From the IMG/VR virus record IMGVR_UViG_3300025168_013811, positions 1-46,141 of that record: 46,141 bases of DNA; one strand, written 5' to 3'. Positions 34,884 through 42,292 of the stretch are shown one piece after another (within the stretch, counting starts at the first letter, position 1; the number at the start of each line of letters is the position of its first letter). Origin of the DNA: a virus. Under the pieces are notes generated by a model. That model made no database searches. It was not told the origin of the DNA and worked only from the letters and a program-made list of their open reading frames with translations. Position numbers and translations under genes: made by a program.

Positions 34884-35782
34884 GTATAATAGGAAATGGG
34901 TTTGTAGGTAATTCAATAGCATTTGGATTCTCACCTACACATGAAATTAGAATACATGATAAAGATCCAAAAAGAAATTTAAATTCAATCGAAGAGGTAT
35001 TAGAGTGTGACTATATATTTGTCGCAGTTCCTACACCCATGAACGATGATGGTTCAATTAGTTTAGATATAGTTTATAAAGCATTGAGTGAAATATATAC
35101 AAAGAATAAACGTACAGATAATATTGTTATTCTCAAATCAACAATGGTACCAGGCTCGACAAATATATTTGTTGAACAATTTTCAAAATTAAATATAGTA
35201 TTTAATCCAGAGTTTCTAACTGAAAGAACTGCTAAATTAGATTTTTTAACTCAAGCAAGAATTATTTTAGGTGGCGAAAAAACTCATACATCTAAAGTCA
35301 AACAATTATTCGAAACGCGATTTACACATTGTTATGTTATTGAAATGGATACTAAGACAGCTGAAATGATTAAGTATATGAATAATGTATTTTTTGCAAG
35401 TAAAGTATCTATAATGAATGAGATGAAATTGATATGTGATGGAGTAGGCGCAGATTGGAATTTAGCTCTTAAAGGATTTGCAGCAGATCAAAGAATAGGA
35501 GACTCCCATTTAAATGTTCCAGGACCAGATGGTAGATTAGGCTTTGGAGGAGCATGTTTTCCAAAAGATATAAATGCATTTATGTCAATGGCAGACAATT
35601 TAGGAATTAAGATTCCAACAATTAAGGGAGCATGGGAAACTAATTTAAATGTTAGACCAGAAAAGGATTGGGAAAAGTTAGAAGGTAGAGCAGTAGTTAA
35701 AAAGAAACAACCAAATAAAGTATCTAAGTCTTCTGCGCCAAAAGAAGTAATTAAAGAAAAATCATATCCGAGTAACCTATGA
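34871..35782 (+). CDS. Nucleotide-sugar 6-dehydrogenase lacking the C-terminal domain
   Basis: 303 residues. GNGFVG (8-13), VAVPTPM, FNPEFL, Lys178 and Cys229 in GFGGACFPKD show an intact NAD domain and catalytic pair. After the central helix the usual UDP-binding third domain is missing; instead there is a Lys/Ser/Pro-rich tail (KKKQPNKVSKSS...). It could work with a partner, perhaps as an unusual dimer, or use a different substrate. It is the second dehydrogenase of the block and overlaps the previous gene by 13 bases. Confidence 0.83.
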   Translation: MQKIGIIGNGFVGNSIAFGFSPTHEIRIHDKDPKRNLNSIEEVLECDYIFVAVPTPMNDDGSISLDIVYKALSEIYTKNKRTDNIVILKSTMVPGSTNIFVEQFSKLNIVFNPEFLTERTAKLDFLTQARIILGGEKTHTSKVKQLFETRFTHCYVIEMDTKTAEMIKYMNNVFFASKVSIMNEMKLICDGVGADWNLALKGFAADQRIGDSHLNVPGPDGRLGFGGACFPKDINAFMSMADNLGIKIPTIKGAWETNLNVRPEKDWEKLEGRAVVKKKQPNKVSKSSAPKEVIKEKSYPSNL

Positions 35783-36024
35783 TGTATTACATTTTATATC
35801 CTGGCAATGATGAAAAGGATACAGTTAATGATATCAACCAACTTGGTGAACAGTCTTTTAAAGTCTTTTGGGCATATAAAGGATTTGAACTATTAATGAA
35901 AGCTGTAGATCAAAATCATTTTTTATTAAATAGTTTTGCTATCATCGATGAAAAGGGTACAAAATATTCAATTGAAGAATTTCTAGACAAAATTAAAAAA
36001 TTAGAAGTAAGACTTCAAAATTAA
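35779..36024 (+). CDS. Small hypothetical protein at the end of the glycan block
   Basis: 81 residues, soluble, no recognised family. The C-terminal half (about 55-81) is a charged helix. It overlaps the dehydrogenase stop (ATGA) and is followed by a 56-base gap with a class B box, so it is the last gene of the block. Confidence 0.5.
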   Translation: MMYYILYPGNDEKDTVNDINQLGEQSFKVFWAYKGFELLMKAVDQNHFLLNSFAIIDEKGTKYSIEEFLDKIKKLEVRLQN

Positions 36025-36044
36025 TAAGTGAAGCATAGGTAACT

Positions 36045-36059
36045 CATATTTATATAAAA
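36045..36059 (+). promoter_or_regulatory. Class B promoter-like motif (copy 2)
   Basis: CATATTTATATAAAA, 21 bases before the ATG at 36081, with AAAGGAG between. It starts the late-looking structural region. Confidence 0.55.
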
Positions 36060-36080
36060 TTAAATTAAAGGAGTTTATTT

Positions 36081-36692
36081 ATGTATACACGCGAACAGAT
36101 TGAAGCCGCTGTTAAGGCAAAAGGCTACGTTTGGTTTGAAGATGCTAACAATAAAGGTTATGATGTAAATATCGTAGGTGTTAGAAATTCTGAAACTAAT
36201 GGAAAAGTCACAAATGCATTTGATGACAAAATTACAATATCATATAAAGTCGATGGAGAATGGCAATTTCATTGCTTTAATTGTACTACCGATCCGGGAT
36301 CACATTGGGTTGAAAACATAATGAGAAAAGAAGGCGTTGCTGTATTGAAACCAGGCCAATACAGAAAGTCTCATAAATTAAGATTACACCAAGGTAAATA
36401 TCTTGCATTAGGTCAACAAAATCCTGTAACTGTTTATAGAGATAATAATCGTGATGATAATTATGATTTAGATGATAACAATACACAAACAGGAATATAT
36501 GGAATTAATATTCATAGAGCCACCGGTAGAGCCGGAAAGAAATCTACTCAAGTTGATAAGTGGTCAGCAGGTTGTCAAGTAATTGCCGATAATGATGATT
36601 GGCATTGTTTCTTAGATATATGTCAACAAGCAAGAGAAACATGGGGAAATAACTTTTCATATACTTTGATTGAATCGAAAGATATGGGATGA
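36081..36692 (+). CDS. Putative YkuD-like (L,D-transpeptidase-fold) peptidoglycan enzyme
   Basis: 203 residues with a strong AAAGGAG site. The pattern GINIHRATG (His145) followed by DKWSAGCQVI (Ser162, Cys165) repeats the His...S-x-G-C arrangement of the YkuD catalytic Cys proteins. No signal peptide is seen. A cell-wall active lysin or tail-associated enzyme is plausible since tail-fibre genes follow, but the pattern alone cannot tell a hydrolase from a transpeptidase. It overlaps the next gene by 4 bases. Confidence 0.6.
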   Translation: MYTREQIEAAVKAKGYVWFEDANNKGYDVNIVGVRNSETNGKVTNAFDDKITISYKVDGEWQFHCFNCTTDPGSHWVENIMRKEGVAVLKPGQYRKSHKLRLHQGKYLALGQQNPVTVYRDNNRDDNYDLDDNNTQTGIYGINIHRATGRAGKKSTQVDKWSAGCQVIADNDDWHCFLDICQQARETWGNNFSYTLIESKDMG

Positions 36693-36901
36693 TAAGATAT
36701 ACAATATCCCCATCAGGTACGCGTGTGATTACTGAAATATGTGATACATGCCGCTGTCATGTTCAAGATCTAACAATAGCAGATGTAGTTACAGTACGAA
36801 AGGCTAACAAGGCTGGTTTAGTAATAAAAGATAAAACAACAGGAAATGTGATAACAAGAACTGAACCTAGATCGTCATGTTATTGTGACAAATGTTCATG
36901 A
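36689..36901 (+). CDS. Small Cys-rich (zinc-binding) protein
   Basis: 70 residues. Cys pairs at CDTCRC (about 18-23) and SCYCDKCS (about 63-70) could form a zinc site joining the N- and C-terminal ends. Otherwise unrecognised. It overlaps the YkuD-like gene start-to-stop and precedes a 107-base gap. Confidence 0.6.
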   Translation: MIRYTISPSGTRVITEICDTCRCHVQDLTIADVVTVRKANKAGLVIKDKTTGNVITRTEPRSSCYCDKCS

Positions 36902-36977
36902 TAAAACTTAAATAAAAGGAATTGATCTTAAAAAGCAAAAACCATCAACGGATTCTGTATTTTAATGGTTGTAACTA

Positions 36978-36992
36978 CATATTTATAATAAA
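36978..36992 (+). promoter_or_regulatory. Class B promoter-like motif (copy 3)
   Basis: CATATTTATAATAAA, identical to the copy at 11206, 16 bases before the ATG at 37009. No obvious Shine-Dalgarno follows. Confidence 0.55.
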
Positions 36993-37008
36993 ATAATATA
37001 CAACTCTG

Positions 37009-37359
37009 ATGGCTGGAAAATTTAATTTTATATTAACTCAAGGAACTACGTTTGAACAGTTTATTAATCTTAAAGATGCAAATGAAGATCCTATCGACCT
37101 TCAAGATTATAGGCCAAGAATGCAGATTCGATCTGGCTTTGGAGGAGATTTATTTGCTAATGTAAGTTGTTCTATAACAGAAACATCCGGTAGTAATATT
37201 CAAGGAACAATATTATTAGAGTTAGCAGCAGAAGATACTGCCAATCTAAATTTTACAAAAGGATTGTATGATTTAGAAATTGTAAGTGGAAGTGTTAAAC
37301 CATATGTACAAAAAGTATTAAATGGACAAGTTAAACTAAATAAAGAAATAACAACGTAA
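37009..37359 (+). CDS. Short tail/baseplate-associated structural protein (putative)
   Basis: 116 residues, beta-rich. The opening FILTQGTTFEQFINLKD and then DYRPRMQIRSG are typical of a small protein that in marine T4-like phages sits just before collagen-like and fibre genes. It probably forms a beta-sandwich adaptor, though this is from context. Its stop overlaps the next ATG (TAATG). Preceded by a class B box. Confidence 0.62.
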   Translation: MAGKFNFILTQGTTFEQFINLKDANEDPIDLQDYRPRMQIRSGFGGDLFANVSCSITETSGSNIQGTILLELAAEDTANLNFTKGLYDLEIVSGSVKPYVQKVLNGQVKLNKEITT

Positions 37360-38045
37360 TGGCACAAATAAAAATAACAGATGCGGTAAATGTAATTGAA
37401 ATCATAGAAAAAGGATTTCAAGGACCAAAAGGAGATACAACGACTGGAGAATTATCAACAGCCAATACTATTTTTATTAGTGGTTCATCATATCAAGGTG
37501 ATTCAGTTACAGATGATAATTTAATATCATTAGTTGTAACTGGTTCTATAATACCTGAAGGAGATGGTAATTGGGACTTAGGTTCGACTAGTAATCAATT
37601 CAATTCAATATTTTTAGAAGATATATCTATTAGTCAAGCTATTACAACGCCTATTACAACAAATGCTAATGTAACACAAAATACAACAATACCAGCCGGC
37701 ATTACTATTTATAATGTAGATGATAGTACAGATAATTCTGTTACAATTGCTGAAGATATAGATCTAACAATTGCAGACGGAGCTAGTGCAACAATATTTG
37801 ATTTGATGAGTGGAAATGAAAGTTCAACATTTACCGGCGGAGAGGTAGCAACTATATCATCAGTTGGTCAAGTAATAGGAGGAGGAGGAGTAGGTAATTT
37901 ATCCGTATTAGATAATGATGTTATAATACCTCCAGATGTAAATATGGCTCTATTTGTAAGCCAGTTTGCAGAATCAATAACAATAAGTGAAGATGTAAAT
38001 TATACAATATCAGAAAATTCAAACGTATCCATAACAATGATATAG
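37359..38045 (+). CDS. Collagen-like/fibre-type structural protein
   Basis: 228 residues. An N-terminal adaptor-like strand is followed by EKGFQGPKGDT (a short Gly-x-y run), one copy of the IIPEGDGNWDLGSTSNQF module that recurs in the downstream fibre, and then Thr/Asn/Ile-rich beta-helix-like repeats (NVTQNTTIPAGITIYN..., SITISEDVNYTISEN). A fibre or fibre-connector is likely. The shared module with the next protein suggests that they join or evolved by recombination. Confidence 0.7.
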   Translation: MAQIKITDAVNVIEIIEKGFQGPKGDTTTGELSTANTIFISGSSYQGDSVTDDNLISLVVTGSIIPEGDGNWDLGSTSNQFNSIFLEDISISQAITTPITTNANVTQNTTIPAGITIYNVDDSTDNSVTIAEDIDLTIADGASATIFDLMSGNESSTFTGGEVATISSVGQVIGGGGVGNLSVLDNDVIIPPDVNMALFVSQFAESITISEDVNYTISENSNVSITMI

Positions 38046-38061
38046 GAAATGAAAATTTATG

Positions 38062-38076
38062 TATATTTATAAATAA
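38062..38076 (+). promoter_or_regulatory. Class B promoter-like motif (copy 4)
   Basis: TATATTTATAAATAA, a variant of the class B box with T for the first C, 51 bases before the ATG at 38128. AGAGGAAG serves as ribosome binding site. Confidence 0.45.
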
Positions 38077-38127
38077 AAAAAGAAGTATTTTAACTAATAT
38101 ATCTCAAATATATAAGAGGAAGAAGCC

Positions 38128-40356
38128 ATGAGTAATCTTAACGTAAATAATTTAACCCCGTTACCCGGTCAAGCAAGTAATACTATAAGTATTTCCGGTT
38201 CACTGCTTGTACGAGACAATGTAAAATTGGGAGGTAATATAACAATAGGTGATGTTAATACAGATGCCATATCAATAAATGGTGATTTTACATCAAGTTT
38301 AATACCAAATGCAAGTGGTCAATTTGATCTAGGCGCATCAGATAAAAGATGGAGTTCATTATTTGTTAGTAAAATCTCCGGATCAGTTACGTTTACAGAT
38401 ACAGTAACATTTGGAACTAGTACAGTTATAGTAGATGGTAATAATGGAAACATTACAGCATCTAATAATATAAGTGCAAGTAATTATGTTTTTGGTCATT
38501 CAGGTTCATTTGATTATTTAGAATCAGATCAATGGGTAAGACATACAGATGATGCAGATACAGGTATTGAATTAGGGGCTGATACATTGAGTATGAGAGT
38601 AAATGGATTTAGAACTGCAGTATTTAGAACAACAGATGGAACAGTATTAGGTCATGGCTCATTTAAAACTTCTATTTCAGGTTCAGGAATTCATATTCAA
38701 GGAAGTACTATAGAATTAGAAACTGATGTAACAGCATCAGGTGATTTAAGTGCAAGTGCAAATATTATTGCTAATAATTTTGTTTTAGATACCGATAGTA
38801 AACTATTATTTGATGGCGAATCTGGAAATGATTATTTTACCGGAGCAGGAAATGGCCAAGTAAATCTTCATGTTAACGGTACACAAGTAGTAACAGCAAC
38901 ATCAAATACATTTACTATTGGAACAAATACAGATGTTGGTGGATCAGATATTACTCAAGTTGATCTTAATGCATTATATATATCTGCAAGTGGTTTTATG
39001 GTGATTAGTCAAAGTATATTTCCAAAAAATGATAATACTGCAGACTTAGGTGATACAAATAGACAATGGGCTAATTTACATGTTTATACTGCTTCATTAG
39101 CATATATACAACCAAAAGGAGGGTCAGGACAAGAAAGTATAACAATATCAGGTTCAACAACATTCACTGATAATGTAACATTTAATGGAACAACTAATAT
39201 AGAAGGTACAACTACTAATATTACAAATCTTGTTTCAACTACATCAAGTATTACAAATCTTATTTCAACAACAGCATCATTTAGTGAAATTAGTTCATCA
39301 TTGATACCAGATGCAGATAATGCATTTAATATAGGATCTGAAGCAAATCAATGGGAAGAAGGTCATATAACAACTATGTCATTAGCGCGTATCGATGCTA
39401 AAACATCTACCAATGGCGGAGATATATTAGTTTCAGGAAGTTTTATTCCGGCAATTGATGGAGGAATGTCATCCAATTCATCACAAGGACTTGATTTAGG
39501 AAGTCAAACATTACAGTGGAGTCGATTACATGTGTATTCTGCATCATTAGGATATATTTATCCAAAAGGTGGTAGTAGTGATTTAGAAAGTATAACAATA
39601 TCAGGTTCAACAACATTCACTGATAATGTAACAGTTACTGGTGATATAGCAGTTAATGGAACAGCATCATTTAGTGAAATTAGTTCATCATTGATACCAG
39701 ATGCAGATAATGCATTTAATATAGGAAGTTCAACTAAACAATGGAAAGAATTACATACGTATTCTGCATCATTAGCACTTATTTCTCCAAAAGGAGGTGC
39801 TGGATTAGAAGGCATTACAATATCAGGTTCAACAACATTCACTGATGATGTAACATTTAGTGGAAATTTAATAGGATTAACATCTGCATCTATTTCATTT
39901 ATAAGTGGAGGTTCTCCAATCACATTTGAAGGAGATTTATTACCTTCAATTAATTATACTGTTGGAAGTGCTGGATTTGATTTAGGTTCTAAAGAAAATA
40001 AATGGCATCAAATACATGCAAAAGAAGTACATGTTCCAGGAACAGCATCATTTGGTAATCTAGCTGAAGATCAATTTACAACAACCGGTAATGGTGGTGG
40101 TGCACTTATACAGTCGTACAAAAATCGTGCAACAATGTCAATCTCTTATGACAAGGTAGATGATGTAGGTCCTATGGGAAATACAGCAGGTGGTACACCA
40201 AATAGTACTATTGTAGGACATTTACGTGTGATAATGAATTACTTGCCAACAGCATCAGTAAACTTAACAACAGGTTCACTTTGGGTATCAGGATCTTCAG
40301 GACATGATGCAAATGATAGATCTGGATTCTTAATGGTTTGTGGTGCTGGACAATAA
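38128..40356 (+). CDS. Large repetitive tail fibre protein
   Basis: 742 residues, Ser/Thr/Gly rich. It is built from about six modules of the form [IL]PxxxxxFDLGSxxxxWxxLHxYSASLxxIxPKGG, most followed by ESITISGSTTFTDNVTF, i.e. short beta-turn repeats spaced by about 60-130 residues. The final 80 residues (SYDKVDDVGPMGNTAGG...) lack repeats and may be the receptor tip. Shufflable repeats are common in host-range fibres. Direct DNA repeats at 39133-39180/39586-39633 and 39271-39336/39661-39726 show recent duplication inside the gene. No chaperone of intramolecular type is seen. Confidence 0.82.
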   Translation: MSNLNVNNLTPLPGQASNTISISGSLLVRDNVKLGGNITIGDVNTDAISINGDFTSSLIPNASGQFDLGASDKRWSSLFVSKISGSVTFTDTVTFGTSTVIVDGNNGNITASNNISASNYVFGHSGSFDYLESDQWVRHTDDADTGIELGADTLSMRVNGFRTAVFRTTDGTVLGHGSFKTSISGSGIHIQGSTIELETDVTASGDLSASANIIANNFVLDTDSKLLFDGESGNDYFTGAGNGQVNLHVNGTQVVTATSNTFTIGTNTDVGGSDITQVDLNALYISASGFMVISQSIFPKNDNTADLGDTNRQWANLHVYTASLAYIQPKGGSGQESITISGSTTFTDNVTFNGTTNIEGTTTNITNLVSTTSSITNLISTTASFSEISSSLIPDADNAFNIGSEANQWEEGHITTMSLARIDAKTSTNGGDILVSGSFIPAIDGGMSSNSSQGLDLGSQTLQWSRLHVYSASLGYIYPKGGSSDLESITISGSTTFTDNVTVTGDIAVNGTASFSEISSSLIPDADNAFNIGSSTKQWKELHTYSASLALISPKGGAGLEGITISGSTTFTDDVTFSGNLIGLTSASISFISGGSPITFEGDLLPSINYTVGSAGFDLGSKENKWHQIHAKEVHVPGTASFGNLAEDQFTTTGNGGGALIQSYKNRATMSISYDKVDDVGPMGNTAGGTPNSTIVGHLRVIMNYLPTASVNLTTGSLWVSGSSGHDANDRSGFLMVCGAGQ
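39133..39180 (+). repeat. 48-bp direct repeat in the tail fibre gene, copy 1
   Basis: Identical by eye to 39586-39633; encodes the ESITISGSTTFTDNVT module. A third, diverged copy starts near 39815. It shows duplication of fibre modules. Confidence 0.85.
39271..39336 (+). repeat. 66-bp direct repeat in the tail fibre gene, copy 1
   Basis: Identical by eye to 39661-39726, and encodes the TASFSEISSSLIPDADNAFN module. Perfect identity over 66 bases suggests recent duplication or gene conversion. Confidence 0.85.
39586..39633 (+). repeat. 48-bp direct repeat in the tail fibre gene, copy 2
   Basis: Second copy of 39133-39180, at a distance of 453 bases (151 codons, in frame). Confidence 0.85.
39661..39726 (+). 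repeat. 66-bp direct repeat in the tail fibre gene, copy 2
   Basis: Second copy of 39271-39336, at a distance of 390 bases (130 codons, in frame). Confidence 0.85.
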
Positions 40357-40376
40357 ATCTTTATTATCAAATAATT

Positions 40377-40406
40377 TGTTTTTCTGAAATATTTTCTTTA
40401 TATTTA
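40377..40406 (+). promoter_or_regulatory. Class A promoter-like motif (variant, copy 5)
   Basis: TTATATTTA at 40398-40406 with the TG at the same distance upstream as in the other class A copies, but without TTAGG. The ATG at 40412 is five bases beyond the box, again nearly leaderless. Confidence 0.4.
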
Positions 40407-40411
40407 ATTAT

Positions 40412-40756
40412 ATGAGTAAATTATTATTAGGTATATTATGTTTCGTATTTGGTCAGACTCTCATCTGGTATCAAACCAATGGTCAATTTGTTTGGATATG
40501 GGCAAAAGAACATCCCGCCTTAATGGCACTTATATTCTGTTTTCCAATATCATATAGTTTTATATACGGGACTACATTTATAGTAGAACATTTTGATGGT
40601 ATATTATGGCCAGGAAGACTTATAGGATTCGGTATAGGAACTATAAGTTTTGCTATTTTGACCTATGCTTATCTAGGAGAAGGTATAACTGCTAAAACAG
40701 CTGTTTCATTAATATTAGCAATTACATTAGTTAGCATTCAAATATTCTGGAAATAA
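40412..40756 (+). CDS. Four-helix integral membrane protein
   Basis: 114 residues with about four hydrophobic helices (roughly 3-22, 35-55, 66-86 and 93-112) and very short loops. No signal for a transporter family. It is set apart by gaps on both sides with a class A motif before it and a class B box after it, so it is expressed on its own. Holin-like or superinfection roles are possible but there is no direct support. Confidence 0.62.
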   Translation: MSKLLLGILCFVFGQTLIWYQTNGQFVWIWAKEHPALMALIFCFPISYSFIYGTTFIVEHFDGILWPGRLIGFGIGTISFAILTYAYLGEGITAKTAVSLILAITLVSIQIFWK

Positions 40757-40766
40757 GTATCACTAG

Positions 40767-40781
40767 CATATTTATATTAAA
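40767..40781 (+). promoter_or_regulatory. Class B promoter-like motif (copy 5)
   Basis: CATATTTATATTAAA, 21 bases before the ATG at 40803. It would drive the whole run of capsid-targeted proteins. Confidence 0.55.
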
Positions 40782-40802
40782 ATAAAAATACTAGGTCATA
40801 CT

Positions 40803-41540
40803 ATGCTTAAACTAAAGAATTTGATTAAGGAAGCACTTCCGACAAAAGAAATCGACCCAATACAATTTCCAAATCCAGTTACCGGTGCATTGAAGAAGAT
40901 ATTTCTAAATAAAGGTGAACAGGATGGCGACCCCAATGATGATATAGTAAATACACAAAAAGCTTCTATACCAGCTGCAAAATTAAAAGCATCTCAAGAT
41001 GCAATATATTTAGGCAAGTCATTAGGAATGGCAGTTGGAGGAGTTAAAGGGGGAGATTTAGATGCAGTGATATCATCTGATAATCATATCTTGGATGGTC
41101 ATCATCGATGGGCAGCTACAATGTTTGCATCACCTACAACAGCTGTTGGCGGCGTAAAGGCAGATTTAAAGATAGGAGATCTAGTTCCAGTGTTAAGATC
41201 TTTAGGAGATGTATTTGGAAATGCAAGAAGAGGAGAACCAAAAGGAGGTGATGTGAATATATTTAAAGCAACAAGACTAGATATTGAAAATATAATTGCA
41301 GATTTAGATCAACAAAATACAGAATTTATCAATCCTGGTATGGCTTCAAAATTTGTAAATTCGGTAGGTGGTATAAATGTATTAGAAAAACGATTAAAAT
41401 TAATACAAAGAGCTAAACCACCATCAGGAGCTCCTGACAGAACAGATATGCCGGTAATAGAACCAAAGAAAGGGGAAATGCCTAAAATGAAAAATCTATT
41501 ACAAAAAGGTAAAATTGACGTAAGAGAACCTTACGCATAA
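40803..41540 (+). CDS. ParB-like nuclease-motif protein with capsid-targeting N-terminus
   Basis: 245 residues. The first ten residues, MLKLKNLIKE followed by Ala, match the length and end of the T4 capsid-targeting sequence (MKTYQEFIAE-A). Cleavage after Glu10 by a gp21-like prohead protease is predicted. The body has IPAAKLKASQ and ILDGHHRWAA (DGHHRW 98-103), the signature of ParB/Srx-fold domains that bind and in some cases cut DNA or hydrolyse nucleotides. A proline/charged C-terminal tail follows. If packaged, it could act on host DNA at injection or on the packaged genome. Function is inferred. Confidence 0.72.
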   Translation: MLKLKNLIKEALPTKEIDPIQFPNPVTGALKKIFLNKGEQDGDPNDDIVNTQKASIPAAKLKASQDAIYLGKSLGMAVGGVKGGDLDAVISSDNHILDGHHRWAATMFASPTTAVGGVKADLKIGDLVPVLRSLGDVFGNARRGEPKGGDVNIFKATRLDIENIIADLDQQNTEFINPGMASKFVNSVGGINVLEKRLKLIQRAKPPSGAPDRTDMPVIEPKKGEMPKMKNLLQKGKIDVREPYA

Positions 41541-41551
41541 CAGGGAATAAT

Positions 41552-42292
41552 ATGGAACCAGCAAAATCATTTAATAACGTTATAATAGGACAATTTGTAT
41601 TAACAGGAGTGCCAATTAAAGTATACGTTGGAGGACAATATTTAACTATTACAGATATCGATGATGTCGAAGATCCTACAATGGGATTTGGAATGGATGA
41701 ACGTGGACGAATGAACCATTTCGATTATCGTAATATTGAAACATTATTAATATCAGGTAATGAAGTTGATTTGGATACATATAATAAAGGTATGGGAGCT
41801 GAAGAAGAAGATTCTACAGAAGAAGAGCCTGCTGAAGAAGAGCCTAAAAAGGAGGAGTCAATTATGAAACTAGGAGATTTATTAAAAGAAGTTAGTGCAG
41901 AAGAGGTAGATGCAGAAGTAGAAGGTGCAGAAGCACAGATGGCTGCAGCAAAAGCAAAATTAAAAGCTGCTCAGGCATCAATGAAGAATACAGTTAAATC
42001 ATCTAAAGAAAAAATTAAAGCAGCTAAGTCACAGCCAATTGATGATGGTGTTGTTACAGAAGATCATAATCCATATACTTTTGGTATTGGAGATATAGTT
42101 AAAAATAAAAATGCATCTTGTCCACATCATGGATCAATGGGTGTTGTTAAGAAGTTAATGGACCTACCAAATAATATGGGTACAGTAGTATTGTATACAG
42201 TAACAAATAATGGTGCTACATATAAAGCCGGCGATGTTTTATCTAAAACGATGGATCAATTAGAACCAATTGCCAAGCCAGACGGAGTATGA
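41552..42292 (+). CDS. Two-part protein with an internal capsid-targeting start
   Basis: 246 residues. Residues 1-80 form a small beta domain (VKVYVGGQYLTITDI..., DERGRMNHFDYRNIE), residues 81-103 are a strongly acidic linker (EEEDSTEEEPAEEEP), then MKLGDLLKE-V begins at residue 105, followed by an Ala/Lys/Glu helix and a small C-terminal domain (GDIVKNKNASCPHHGSMGVVKKLMD). An in-frame ATG at 41864 is preceded by AAGGAGGAG at ideal spacing, so a second, 142-residue product starting with a capsid-targeting peptide is likely. The full-length form could be a scaffold-like fusion. No known family is identified. Confidence 0.65.
   Translation: MEPAKSFNNVIIGQFVLTGVPIKVYVGGQYLTITDIDDVEDPTMGFGMDERGRMNHFDYRNIETLLISGNEVDLDTYNKGMGAEEEDSTEEEPAEEEPKKEESIMKLGDLLKEVSAEEVDAEVEGAEAQMAAAKAKLKAAQASMKNTVKSSKEKIKAAKSQPIDDGVVTEDHNPYTFGIGDIVKNKNASCPHHGSMGVVKKLMDLPNNMGTVVLYTVTNNGATYKAGDVLSKTMDQLEPIAKPDGV
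41846..41866 (+). promoter_or_regulatory. Internal Shine-Dalgarno and in-frame start
   Basis: AAAAAGGAGGAG at 41846-41857, about 8 bases before ATG at 41864-41866, the best ribosome site in the window. It lies in frame within the 41552-42292 gene and begins the MKLGDLLKE-V peptide. Confidence 0.65.

Noticed and set aside
36940-36970. Possible terminator hairpin (AACCAT...ATGGTT) before the 37009 gene
   Set aside because: Only six pairs with a loop of about 19 bases and no U-run following; too weak to claim.
36978-36992. Class B boxes as T4 late promoters firing on the minus strand (TATAAATA on the reverse)
   Set aside because: No minus-strand genes lie to their left, and the boxes sit at constant short distance before + strand starts, so forward use is more likely. 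Kept only as a test in the findings.
39558-39923. 121-codon antisense open frame in the tail fibre
   Set aside because: It mirrors the fibre repeats on the other strand, has no ribosome site or family pattern, and no other gene in the window is on the minus strand.
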